Source of the DNA: an uncultured Roseateles sp.
GTDB lineage: Bacteria; Pseudomonadota; Gammaproteobacteria; Burkholderiales; Burkholderiaceae
Reading direction: 5' to 3'
Assembly (NCBI GenBank): GCA_946886855.1
Contig: CAMPJJ010000031.1
Span: 1 to 50,972 of the forward strand
Length of the DNA: 50,972 nucleotides
Shown here: piece after piece, positions 25,385-36,127 of the stretch
How the letters are laid out: the number at the start of each line of letters is the position of its first letter
Position numbering within the stretch: the first letter of the stretch is position 1
Notes under the pieces: model-generated
Databases searched by the model: none
The model's input: the letters and a program-made list of their open reading frames with translations, nothing else
Told to the model about the DNA's origin: nothing
Translations under genes and position numbers: made by a program

Positions 25385-26149
25385 CTACGGCGCGACCACG
25401 AGCTCCACGCCCGCATCCGCCATCAGCGCCGGGAAAGGCTCCGGCGGCGGCTCGTCGGTGAACAGCGCGTCGATCTGCGGCAATCGGGCGACCTCGGCCA
25501 TCGCGGGCCGATTGAACTTGGTCGCGTCCGCCGCGACCCACACCTCGCGCGAATGCTCGACGATGGTCCGCGCGACCATCACCTCGCGGTAGTCGAAGTC
25601 GCGCAGGCTGCCGTCGGACTCGATGCCCGAGATGCCGATCAGCCCGATGTCGACCTTGAACTGGCGGATGAAATCGACCGCCGCCTCGCCGACGATGCCG
25701 CGGTCGCGGTGCCGCACCGAGCCGCCGACCATCACCAGCTCGCAGTCCGGGTTGTCGCTCAGGATCATCGCGACGTTCAGGTTGTTCGTGATCACCCGCA
25801 GCCCCTTGTGGCGCAGCAGCGCATGGGCCACCGCCTCCGTCGTCGTGCCGAGGTTCAGGATCAGCGAGCAGCCCGCCGGGATGCGCGCCGCGATCGCGCG
25901 CGCGATGCGCGCCTTGCCGTCGGCCTGCATGGCCTGACGCTGCCGGTAGGCGATGTTCTCGGTGGTCGACGAGGGCACGCGCACGCCGCCGTGGAAACGC
26001 TGCACCAGGCCGGCCTCGGCCAGGCGCTGCACGTCCCGGCGCACCGTCTGCAGCGTCACGCCGAACTTCTCGGCGAGCGACTCGACGCTCACCGAGCCAT
26101 GGGCGCGCACCTCCTGCAGCAGATCGTTCTGACGGGGGTTGGGATTCAT
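25385..26149 (-). CDS. glpR: DeoR family repressor of glycerol metabolism
   Basis: 254 residues. N-terminal [55 protein letters not shown]-terminal sugar-phosphate isomerase-like domain with [15 protein letters not shown] and [18 protein letters not shown]. GlpR proteins bind glycerol 3-phosphate and then release their operators. It lies between glpK and the divergent glpD operon, so it should control both directions. The start lacks a clear Shine-Dalgarno sequence. Confidence 0.95.
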   Translation of the reverse strand: MNPNPRQNDLLQEVRAHGSVSVESLAEKFGVTLQTVRRDVQRLAEAGLVQRFHGGVRVPSSTTENIAYRQRQAMQADGKARIARAIAARIPAGCSLILNLGTTTEAVAHALLRHKGLRVITNNLNVAMILSDNPDCELVMVGGSVRHRDRGIVGEAAVDFIRQFKVDIGLIGISGIESDGSLRDFDYREVMVARTIVEHSREVWVAADATKFNRPAMAEVARLPQIDALFTDEPPPEPFPALMADAGVELVVAP

Positions 26150-26181
26150 GGCGCGCAGGCTAAAGGAACCGAAACGAACAA

Positions 26182-26205
26182 TTGACCGGGTTAACCCTCA
26201 GTCAA
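26182..26205. promoter_or_regulatory. Palindromic divergent promoter/operator region between glpR and glpD
   Basis: TTGACC (26182-26187, plus strand) and TTGACT (26205-26200, minus strand) are back-to-back -35-like boxes around a perfect GGGTTAACCC palindrome (26188-26197). The outer TTGAC/GTCAA arms extend the symmetry. Good -10 boxes were not found at ideal spacing. A GlpR operator here is an inference from position. Confidence 0.4.
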
Positions 26206-26317
26206 AACGCGCATATTCGCGCTAAAAAGAAAAAAGAAGAACAGAATTGCGAACTTTCCAACGGCCATCGCAGGGTGGCCGTTTGACTGTCCGGCCAATT
26301 CGATCCAAGGAGACACC

Positions 26318-27961
26318 TTGACCGCCGCCTCGACCGCTGCCTCGATTCCTGATGACCTTGCTTCCACCGATGCCGGCACCACCGGCGCCATCGGTGAGTG
26401 CGACGTGCTCGTCGTCGGCGGCGGCATCAACGGCGCCGGCATTGCGCGCGACCTGGCCGGCCGCGGCTGGAAGGTGGTGCTGGCGGAAGCCTCGGACTTC
26501 GCGGCGCACACCTCGTCGTCCTCGACCAAGCTGATCCACGGCGGGCTGCGCTACCTGGAGTACTACGAGTTCTCGCTGGTGCGCAAGGCGCTGCAGGAGC
26601 GCGAGGTCCTGCTGCGCAGCGCCCCGCACATCATGTGGCCGCTGCGCTTCGTGATGCCGCACGACGCGGCGATGCGCCCGGCCTGGATGATCCGCATCGG
26701 CCTGTTCCTCTACGACCACCTGGCGCGGCGCGAGGTGCTGCCGGGCTCCGAGGGCGTGGACCTGCGCCGCTCCCCCTACGGCGAGCCGCTGAAGGCCGAG
26801 TACACCAAGGGCTTCGTCTATTCCGACGGCTGGGTCGACGACGCGCGCCTGGTGCTGCTGAACGCGCTCGACGCGCGCGAGCACGGCGCCGTGCTGCACA
26901 CCCGCACGACCGTCACCGGCGCCAGGCGGCACGCCGACCACTGGACCGCGACGCTGCGTTGCGCCGACGGCGACCGCACGTTGAAGGCGCGCGCGCTGGT
27001 CAACGCGGCCGGTCCCTGGGCCGAGGGCTTCCTGCGCGAAGTCGCCGCGCCCGCGCGGGGCGAGGCGCTCGCGACCAAGAGCCTGCGTCTGGTCAAGGGC
27101 AGCCACATCATCGTGCACAAGCGCTTCCAGCACGACCACGCCTACATCTTCCAGAACCCGGACAAGCGGATCATCTTCGCCATCCCCTACGAAGACGACT
27201 TCACGCTGATCGGCACCACCGACGTGGAGCTGGCGCCGGACGCGCTGGCGGGCTTCGGCAAGGCCCGGATCGACGAGGGCGAGATCGCCTACCTCTGCGA
27301 ACAGGCCAGCCGCTACTTCCGCGAGCCGGTGGTCGCCTCGGACGTGGTGTGGACCTACGCCGGCGTGCGCCCGCTGCTGGACGACGCCTCCGGCGACCCG
27401 TCCGCCGTGACGCGCGACTACCTGCTCGAGACGCACGCCGAGGGCGGCGCGCCGCTGCTGAGCGTGTGGGGCGGCAAGATCACGACCTTCCGCAAGCTGG
27501 CGGAGGACGCGGCCGACCTGGTGGGCGACCTGCTCGGCGACCGTCGCCGGGCCTGGACCGAGCACGCGCACCTGCCCGGCGGCGACCTGCGCGACTGGAT
27601 CGGCGCGCCGCAGCGGCCCGACACCGACTTCCAGCGCCTGCTGTCCGCCGTCGGCCAGCGCCATCCGTGGCTGCCGCCGTCGCTGGCGCGCCGTCTCGCG
27701 CGGGCCTACGGCGCGCGCCTCGGACGCGTGCTCGGCGGCGCGGAGCGGCTCGACGACCTCGGTCCGGAAATTGCCCCCGGGCTGCACCAGGCGGAACTCG
27801 AATACCTGGTCCGCGAGGAATGGGCGCGCGCGGCGGACGACGTGCTGTGGCGCCGCTCCAAGCTGGGCCTGCATTACACCGAGGTGCAGCGGATGGCGGT
27901 GGTCCAGTGGTTCGCCGAACGCGAGCACCTCTGGGCGAAGCCGCCGGCCGCGGCGGCATGA
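26318..27961 (+). CDS. glpD: Aerobic glycerol-3-phosphate dehydrogenase
   Basis: 547 residues. FAD-binding VLVVGGGINGAGIARDLAGRG near residue 30, followed by STKLIHGGLRYLEYYEFSLVRKAL, which is the GlpD signature, and a C-terminal helical domain ending in a typical EVQRMAVVQWFAERE segment. The membrane-associated flavoprotein oxidises glycerol 3-phosphate to dihydroxyacetone phosphate and passes electrons to quinone. Start is TTG at 26318: AAGGAG stands five bases before it and no in-frame ATG lies between it and the flavin motif. The first 28 residues are Ala/Ser/Thr-rich and dispensable-looking. It leads the glycerol uptake operon. Confidence 0.95.
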   Translation: MTAASTAASIPDDLASTDAGTTGAIGECDVLVVGGGINGAGIARDLAGRGWKVVLAEASDFAAHTSSSSTKLIHGGLRYLEYYEFSLVRKALQEREVLLRSAPHIMWPLRFVMPHDAAMRPAWMIRIGLFLYDHLARREVLPGSEGVDLRRSPYGEPLKAEYTKGFVYSDGWVDDARLVLLNALDAREHGAVLHTRTTVTGARRHADHWTATLRCADGDRTLKARALVNAAGPWAEGFLREVAAPARGEALATKSLRLVKGSHIIVHKRFQHDHAYIFQNPDKRIIFAIPYEDDFTLIGTTDVELAPDALAGFGKARIDEGEIAYLCEQASRYFREPVVASDVVWTYAGVRPLLDDASGDPSAVTRDYLLETHAEGGAPLLSVWGGKITTFRKLAEDAADLVGDLLGDRRRAWTEHAHLPGGDLRDWIGAPQRPDTDFQRLLSAVGQRHPWLPPSLARRLARAYGARLGRVLGGAERLDDLGPEIAPGLHQAELEYLVREEWARAADDVLWRRSKLGLHYTEVQRMAVVQWFAEREHLWAKPPAAAA

Positions 27962-28032
27962 CCTGACCCCGAGGTCCGCCTCGTCGCCGATTTCCAGTCC
28001 GACCCCGAGACCGTCCCGGAAACCGTCCAACA

Positions 28033-28068
28033 GAACGCCCCAAAGAACGCCCCAAAGAACGCCCCAAA
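28033..28068 (+). repeat. Three tandem 12-base repeats in the glpD-glpS gap
   Basis: GAACGCCCCAAA occurs three times without interruption, within a 183-base gap that is C/A-rich and G-poor on the plus strand (27975-28115) with further degenerate GACCGwCC copies. Such unstructured C-rich RNA resembles Rho-loading sequence, so this could tune operon expression; no protein-coding sense is evident. Confidence 0.85.
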
Positions 28069-28144
28069 GACCGACTCACCGATCGATCCAGAGACCGACC
28101 CCCAAGAACGACATGCGAAGAGACACCCCGATGGAGCCGACACC

Positions 28145-29215
28145 ATGGAGCTGACCTTGCGCGGCGTGAGCCACAAGGTCGGCGCGCAGCAGCACCTGTA
28201 CCCGATGGACCTGCGGCTGGTGCCCAACGCGGTCACCGTGCTGCTGGGCGCGACGCAGGCCGGCAAGACGACGCTGATGCGCCTGATGGCGGGCCTGGAC
28301 AAGCCCACTGGCGGCAGCGTGACCGTCGACGGCACGGACGTCACCGGCTGGCCGGTGCGCCAGCGCGACGTCGCGATGGTCTACCAGCAGTTCATCAACT
28401 ACCCGTCGATGAGCGTGCGCGACAACATCGCCTCGCCGCTGAAGCTGCGTGGCAAGCTCGATCGCGAGGCGATCCGCAAGCGCGTGGATGAACTGGCCGA
28501 CAAGCTGCACATCGAGATGCACCTCGACAAGCTGCCCGCGCAACTGTCCGGCGGTCAGCAGCAGCGCGTCGCGCTGGCGCGGGCGCTGGCCAAGCAGGCG
28601 CCGCTGATGCTGCTGGACGAACCGCTGGTGAACCTCGACTACAAGCTGCGCGAGGAACTGCGCGAGGAACTCGGCCAGCTCTTCGCCGCCGGGGAGTCGA
28701 CGGTGGTCTACGCGACCACCGAGCCGGCCGAGGCGCTCCAGCTCGGCGGCTACACCGCGGTGATGGACGCCGGCGAGCTGCTGCAGTACGGCCCGACCGC
28801 CGAGGTCTTCCACCGCCCGGCGTCGCTGCGCGTCGCGCGCGCCTTCAGCGATCCGCCGATGAACCTGCTCATCGCGCAAGGGAGGGGCGACCGGCTGCAG
28901 CTCCGACCGGGCCTCGACCTGGCGCTGCCGGCGCAGGGCGGCGTGACCGTGGGCGTGCGCGCCAGCGCGCTGCACGTCACGCAGCGGCCCGGCGACATCG
29001 CCATCCAGGGCGAGGTCGAGCTGGCCGAGATCTCCGGCTCCGACACCTTCGTCCACGCGCGCACCCAGATCGGCGAGCTCGTCGCCCAGCTGACCGGCGT
29101 GCACGACTTCGAGCTCGGCGCACCGCTGACCCTGTACCTCAATGCCGCCCACGTCCACGTCTTCGACGCGGCCGGCCTGCTGACACGCGCCCCCGAGCGC
29201 CGGGGAGCCCGCTGA
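28145..29215 (+). CDS. glpS: Glycerol ABC transporter ATP-binding protein GlpS-like
   Basis: 356 residues. MalK-like ATPase with a C-terminal TOBE/OB region (from about residue 240). Signature LSGGQQQR (134-141) and Walker B LMLLDEPLVNLD are intact. Walker A is the variant GATQAGKT (35-42), and at the H-loop the usual His is Thr192 (ATTEPAEA instead of VTHDQAEA). This implies it contributes a good signature to the partner's ATP site but a poor catalytic site of its own. It is the first of two ATPases of a Rhizobium-type glycerol importer; it starts 183 bases after glpD and overlaps the stop of this gene with the next start by one base. Confidence 0.88.
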   Translation: MELTLRGVSHKVGAQQHLYPMDLRLVPNAVTVLLGATQAGKTTLMRLMAGLDKPTGGSVTVDGTDVTGWPVRQRDVAMVYQQFINYPSMSVRDNIASPLKLRGKLDREAIRKRVDELADKLHIEMHLDKLPAQLSGGQQQRVALARALAKQAPLMLLDEPLVNLDYKLREELREELGQLFAAGESTVVYATTEPAEALQLGGYTAVMDAGELLQYGPTAEVFHRPASLRVARAFSDPPMNLLIAQGRGDRLQLRPGLDLALPAQGGVTVGVRASALHVTQRPGDIAIQGEVELAEISGSDTFVHARTQIGELVAQLTGVHDFELGAPLTLYLNAAHVHVFDAAGLLTRAPERRGAR

Positions 29216-30344
29216 TGGCCCGCATCGACCTGGACCTCGCGCACGCGTACCGGCCCGATCCGAAGGAGGACAGCGACTACGCGCTGCTGCCGCTGAAGAT
29301 GACGTTCGAGGACGGCGGCGCCTACGCCTTGCTCGGCCCGTCGGGCTGCGGCAAGACGACGCTGCTGAACATCGTCTCCGGACTGCTGCAGCCCTCGCAG
29401 GGCAGCGTGCGCTTCGACGGCCGCGACGTCACCGCGCTGACGCCGCAGCAGCGCAACATCGCGCAGGTGTTCCAGTTCCCCGTCATCTACGACACGATGA
29501 CGGTGGCCGAGAACCTTGCCTTCCCGCTGCGCAACCGCGGCGTCGCCGCCGACAGGATCAAGGCGCGGGTCGGCAGGATCGCCGAGATGCTGGAACTCAA
29601 CGCCCAGCTGAACCAGCGCGCCTCGGGCCTGTCCGCGGACGCGAAGCAGAAGATCTCGCTCGGCCGCGGGCTGGTGCGCGAGGACGTGTCGGCGGTGCTC
29701 TTCGACGAGCCGCTGACCGTCATCGATCCGCATCTGAAATGGCAGCTGCGCCGCAAGCTCAAGCAGATCCACAACGAGCTCAAGCTCACGCTGATCTACG
29801 TCACCCACGACCAGGTCGAGGCGCTGACCTTCGCGGACCAGATCGTCGTCATGACGCGCGGCCGCGCGGTGCAGGTGGGCTCGGCGGGCGAGCTGTTCGA
29901 ACGCCCGAGCCACCGTTTCGTCGGCCACTTCATCGGCTCGCCGGGCATGAACTTCCTGCCGGCGGCGCTGGAGGACGGCGGCGGACTGAGCATCGCGGGA
30001 CAGCCGGTCGCCGGCTCGGTCGATCCTGTCACCGGCGCCTCGCTGTCGCGTGCGGAGCCCTTCATGGTGGGCATCCGTCCCGAATACGTGGCGGTCGACG
30101 ACGTGGGCGACGGCGTGCCGGCGCTGCCCGGCACGATCACCGGCGTGGTCAGCCAGGTCCAGGACATCGGCACCTACTGGCTGCTCACCGCGAAGGTCGG
30201 CCCGCACACGCTCAAGGCGCGCCTGTCCGCCCACGCACAGCCGCCCGAGGCCGGCGCCACCGTGGCGCTGCGCGTGCTCAATCCCCACACCTGCTTCTAC
30301 GGCGCCGACGAGCGACTGATCGCGGCGACCCCGGAGGGCCTCAC

Positions 30345-30348
<4 letters not shown>
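29215..30348 (+). CDS. glpT: Glycerol ABC transporter ATP-binding protein GlpT-like
   Basis: 377 residues. Second MalK-like ATPase: Walker A GPSGCGKT (41-48), Q-loop VFQFPVIY, Walker B AVLFDEPLTVID and H-loop VTHDQVEAL are intact, but the signature is LSADAKQ (139-145) instead of LSGGQ. It is thus complementary to the preceding subunit. The C-terminal regulatory region contains MVGIRPEYV. The name follows the rhizobial glycerol ABC system and must not be confused with the glycerol-3-phosphate antiporter of the same symbol. Overlaps the permease gene by four bases. Confidence 0.88.
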
Positions 30349-31224
<876 letters not shown>

Positions 31225-31232
<8 letters not shown>

Positions 31233-32037
31233 ACGCCGTTTCCGCAAGCGCACGATCTTCCTGATCGCGTACCTGCTCTTCGCGCTGCTGCCCATCTACT
31301 GGATGGTCAACATGAGCTTCAAGACCAACGAGGAGATCCTCTCCAGCTTCAGCCTCTGGCCGCAGCATTTCTCGCTGGCCAGCTACAAGACCATCTTCAC
31401 CGATCCGTCCTGGTACAGCGGCTACATCAACAGCCTGATCTACGTCGGGATCAACATGGTGATCTCGGTCAGCGTCGCGCTGCCCGCCGCGTACGCCTTC
31501 AGCCGCTACTCCTTCCTCGGCGACAAGCACGTCTTCTTCTGGCTGCTGACCAACCGCATGACGCCGCCGGCGGTGTTCCTGCTGCCCTTCTTCCAGCTCT
31601 ACACGACGCTGGGGCTGATGGACACGCACATCGCGGTCGCGCTGGCGCATCTGCTGTTCAACGTGCCGCTGGCCGTGTGGATCCTGGAAGGCTTCATGAG
31701 CGGCATCCCGCGCGAGATCGACGAGACCGCCTACATCGACGGCTACAGCTTCCCGCGCTTCTTCCTGACCGTGTTCCTGCCGCTGATCAAGGCGGGCGTG
31801 GGCGTGGCGGCGTTTTTCTGCTTCATGTTCTCGTGGGTGGAGCTGCTGCTGGCGCGCACGCTGACCAGCGTCAACGCCAAGCCCATCGTCGCGACGATGA
31901 CGCGCACCGTCAGCGCCTCCGGCATGGACTGGGCGACGCTGGCCGCCGCCGGCACGCTGACCATCGTGCCGGGTGCGATCGTCATCTGGTTTGTCCGTCA
32001 CTACATCGCAAAAGGCTTTGCGATGGGCAGAGTATGA
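31225..32037 (+). CDS. glpQ: Glycerol ABC transporter permease GlpQ-like
   Basis: 270 residues, MalG/UgpE-like with six helices. N-terminus RTIFLIAYLLFALLPIYWMVNMSFKTNEEIL is typical; the EAA loop is IPREIDETAYIDGYSFPRFFLTVFLPLIKAG. It completes the permease heterodimer. A hairpin-rich gap of 118 bases separates it from the next gene. Confidence 0.9.
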
Positions 32038-32040
32038 CCA

Positions 32041-32142
32041 CCCCCTACCGCCTACGGCGGCCCCCTCAAGGGGGCGCACCCGATGGCCCGGCGGAGCCCG
32101 GTCCATGGGTGCCGCTTGACGACGGCCGGGCTGACGCCGGCC
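32041..32142. repeat. REP/BIME-like cluster of hairpins between glpQ and glpU
   Basis: Consecutive stems: CCGCC-TAC-GGCGG (32048-32060); CCCCC-TCAA-GGGGG (32061-32074); a longer one from GCACCC (32076-32081) and ATGG to CCAT and GGGTGC (32103-32112), enclosing CCGG-CCGG; and GCCGG-CCGGC near 32124-32141. It sits inside an operon directly before the AAAAGGAG ribosome site of glpU. Probably an mRNA-stabilising or attenuating repeat of the kind dispersed in Burkholderiales genomes; copy number elsewhere cannot be checked here. Confidence 0.65.
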
Positions 32143-32155
32143 AAAAGGAGTTCTG

Positions 32156-32464
32156 ATGTTCGATTGGATGGTGTGGACCACGCCGGTGGCCGTCTTCTTC
32201 ACCTGCGTGGTGCTGATGCTGGCCGGGATGACGGTGTGGGAGATCAAGTCGCCGACGACCCTGCGCAAGGGCTGGCTGCCGATGCGCACGACGCGCGGCG
32301 ACCGGCTGTTCATCGGGCTGCTGACGGCGGCCTACATCAACCTGGCCTTCGTCGGGCTGGGCGCGAAGGTGGCCGAGTGGTTCCGGCTCGAGGCCGAGCC
32401 CAGTGTGTGGATCAGCTTCGTCGCGTCGATGCTGGTGCTGGGACTGATCCTGCGCAAAGGATGA
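32156..32464 (+). CDS. glpU: Small membrane protein GlpU-like (DUF2160)
   Basis: 102 residues with three predicted transmembrane segments (about residues 8-28, 49-70, 80-98). Matches the pattern of the DUF2160 protein found in glycerol ABC operons: WTTPVAVFFTCVVLMLAGMTVWE and a short basic loop TLRKGWLPMRTTRGDRLF. Its biochemical role is unknown; position between the permeases and the binding protein suggests an accessory of the transporter. AAAAGGAG stands five bases before the ATG. Confidence 0.82.
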   Translation: MFDWMVWTTPVAVFFTCVVLMLAGMTVWEIKSPTTLRKGWLPMRTTRGDRLFIGLLTAAYINLAFVGLGAKVAEWFRLEAEPSVWISFVASMLVLGLILRKG

Positions 32465-32564
32465 CCGGGTAGTTCAAGCTTCAAGGAATTCGGCTTTCCC
32501 GTTCCCCCGGAGCCGCGATTCGTCCTCAAGCAGGGGGGAGATTCGACAGACACAGGAGACAAGC

Positions 32565-34301
<1,737 letters not shown>

Positions 34302-34332
34302 TCGCGCGGGCACCTCGCGACCTCGCATGAAG

Positions 34333-34358
34333 AAGGCCGCGCCCCCGGGCGCGGCCTT
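34333..34358. terminator. Bidirectional Rho-independent terminator after glpV
   Basis: AAGGCCGCGCCC and GGGCGCGGCCTT form a stem of up to 12 bp, followed by TGTCGTTT on the plus strand and CTTCTTC on the minus strand. It lies between convergent glpV and the secreted-protein gene. Confidence 0.8.
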
Positions 34359-34381
34359 GTCGTTTCAGGCTGGCGAAGGGC

Positions 34382-35353
34382 TCAGGGAATCCAGCAGGTC
34401 TTGGAGCCGGGCGGGCAGACGTACTGCCAGGTCACGACCGCCGTGTCGGTCAGTCCCATCCGGTAGTTGCCCACCTGGGGATGCGTGAACTTGAAGTCCA
34501 GCAGTTGCCCGACGATGCGGTTGGACGAGGGTTCGACGACGCCCGACTTGTTGGCGATCGGGGCGAAGGTGCCCAGCGTCATGTCGATCACGCCCTGGCG
34601 GTCGTCCAGGTAATGCAGCACCTGGGCGACGCCGACCGTCACGCCGTTGGCCTGCGTCACCGCGCCGACCGCCGCGCCGATCTTGTCCAGTCCGCTGGGC
34701 AGACCGTTCGGACGGGCGAGCAGGCCGTTCACGAGCTCGCGCGCGTAGGTGTCGATCTGTCCGTTCGCGCGTGCGGCGGCCCAGCGGTCGGCGAAGGTGT
34801 CTGCGATCGCGTCGAAGACCGGCAGCCAGGAGATCGACGTGGTGCAGCTGGCGCTGACGTCGCGTGAATAGGTGGTGGAGCCGCTGCCGTCGACGACGGT
34901 GCTGGCATTGTTGAAGGTCGCGAAGGCCTGCAGGTTGTTCAGGCGGATGCTGACGTAGCAGGTGTACGAGACGCCCAGGTAGGAGCCCGACACGGTGCCG
35001 TTGGCCACGTAGTTGGCGCCCGACATCGCAAAGGCCGTCTGACCGCTGCCGGTCGGCGACAGGACGATGCGGAACGGACCGGTCAAGGTGCCGCTGCCGA
35101 GGGTTCCGCCCTTGTCCCTGAAGCTCGCATCCATGGAGGCGTTGAGCGAGGTCTCGAGTCGCCTGCTGTTGGCGACGAGTTCGCTGGCCACGGTGTAGGT
35201 GACGCTGGAGCTGAACGCCGTGGTGGCGCTCTGCACACCGCCATGGAGCTCCGCCGTGGTCGTGAAATAGCGGTCGTTCACGATCGGACGGTAGTCCGCG
35301 TGGGCCGCCGAGACCGCCAGCAATGCCGCGGCCGTCAGAAGGATCTTCTTCAA
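34382..35353 (-). CDS. Secreted protein of unknown function
   Basis: 323 residues. Starts at TTG (35353) after a purine-rich AGGGAGAGAG; from there the protein has a textbook signal peptide, KKILLTAAALLAVSAAHAD. A start further upstream (35425) would bury the signal behind an Arg-rich stretch. The mature protein is Ser/Thr/Ala-rich, with a beta-strand character in the first half and few cysteines (in YTCYVS, SCTTS, and VCPPGSKTCWIP at the end). No family recognised. Divergent from the TerB-like gene across 178 bases. Confidence 0.75.
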   Translation of the reverse strand: MKKILLTAAALLAVSAAHADYRPIVNDRYFTTTAELHGGVQSATTAFSSSVTYTVASELVANSRRLETSLNASMDASFRDKGGTLGSGTLTGPFRIVLSPTGSGQTAFAMSGANYVANGTVSGSYLGVSYTCYVSIRLNNLQAFATFNNASTVVDGSGSTTYSRDVSASCTTSISWLPVFDAIADTFADRWAAARANGQIDTYARELVNGLLARPNGLPSGLDKIGAAVGAVTQANGVTVGVAQVLHYLDDRQGVIDMTLGTFAPIANKSGVVEPSSNRIVGQLLDFKFTHPQVGNYRMGLTDTAVVTWQYVCPPGSKTCWIP

Positions 35354-35531
35354 CTCTCTCTCCCTGTGAAGACGGCGTGGTTGCCGTCGGCGCGGATGGT
35401 CGCGGGACCTCGGGAGGGCGGCCACTGTAAAGGCTTACACACACTGACGGGGGGAGGGCGGGATCGCCCTCTGGCTGGCCGCCTTAAGTCATGCGTAAGC
35501 CCCGCGGGCGGGCGCGTGCCACCATGGGTCC

Positions 35532-36008
35532 ATGTTCAAGTCGCTGATGGACCTCTTCGACACGCTGGCGCCGGATGACGCGTTCGGCGGCTCGCGGGGC
35601 GGCGCGCCGTCGCTGCCGCTGGCCGCGGCGGTGCTGCTGGTCGAGGTGATGCGTGCGGATGCGGATTTCTCCGGTGTCGAGCGTGCCGCCGTGGGCAAGG
35701 CATTGACGGCGCTGTTCGCGTTGTCCGAGGACGAGTCCGATGCGCTCACTGCGCAAGCCGAACGCACCGCCCGCACGGCGTCCGACCTGTTCGCCTTCAC
35801 CTCGCCGGTCGACGAGCGCTGGGACATGCCCGCGAAGCTGCGCCTGGTCGAGTTGATGTGGGGCGTGGCCTATGCCGACGGCAGGCTCGGCGACATCGAG
35901 CGCCACACGATGTGGCGCATCGCCGACCTGCTGCACATCCCGCAGGGCGCCTACCACCACGCGCGGATCCGCGCGAAGGTGGCGGCAGGTCTTGGCGAGG
36001 ACGACTGA
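35532..36008 (+). CDS. TerB-like (tellurite resistance TerB family) protein
   Basis: 158 residues, all-helical. The TerB signature is seen twice: AAAVLLVEVMRADADFSGVERAAVGKAL and RLVELMWGVAYADGRLGDIERHTMWRIADLL, each with the acidic metal-binding-like DxxxxxxE pattern. Family members act in cytoplasmic stress or metal-linked pathways, often without any tellurite phenotype. It is monocistronic and ends at a strong hairpin shared with the convergent gene. Confidence 0.85.
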   Translation: MFKSLMDLFDTLAPDDAFGGSRGGAPSLPLAAAVLLVEVMRADADFSGVERAAVGKALTALFALSEDESDALTAQAERTARTASDLFAFTSPVDERWDMPAKLRLVELMWGVAYADGRLGDIERHTMWRIADLLHIPQGAYHHARIRAKVAAGLGEDD

Positions 36009-36076
36009 CCGGCGGCGCGGACCGTTGCGTCGCGGACCGTGGCGTCACATGTCGCCTCGCATCGCGCGGAAACGGA

Positions 36077-36098
36077 AAGGCCCTCTGACGAGGGCCTT
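36077..36098. terminator. Bidirectional terminator between TerB-like and RDD genes
   Basis: AAGGCCCTC (36077-36085), loop TGAC, GAGGGCCTT (36090-36098), then CTTCTTCG-type pyrimidine tail on the plus strand and TTTCCG on the minus strand. A 9-bp stem in a convergent gap. Confidence 0.75.
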
Positions 36099-36127
36099 CT
36101 TCGTGGTGTGATGGGGAGGTTGCCGGC

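Noticed and set aside
35354..35425. ATG start at 35425 for the secreted protein
   Set aside because: It would place an Arg-rich 24-residue stretch before a perfect signal peptide; the TTG at 35353 has a purine-rich ribosome site.
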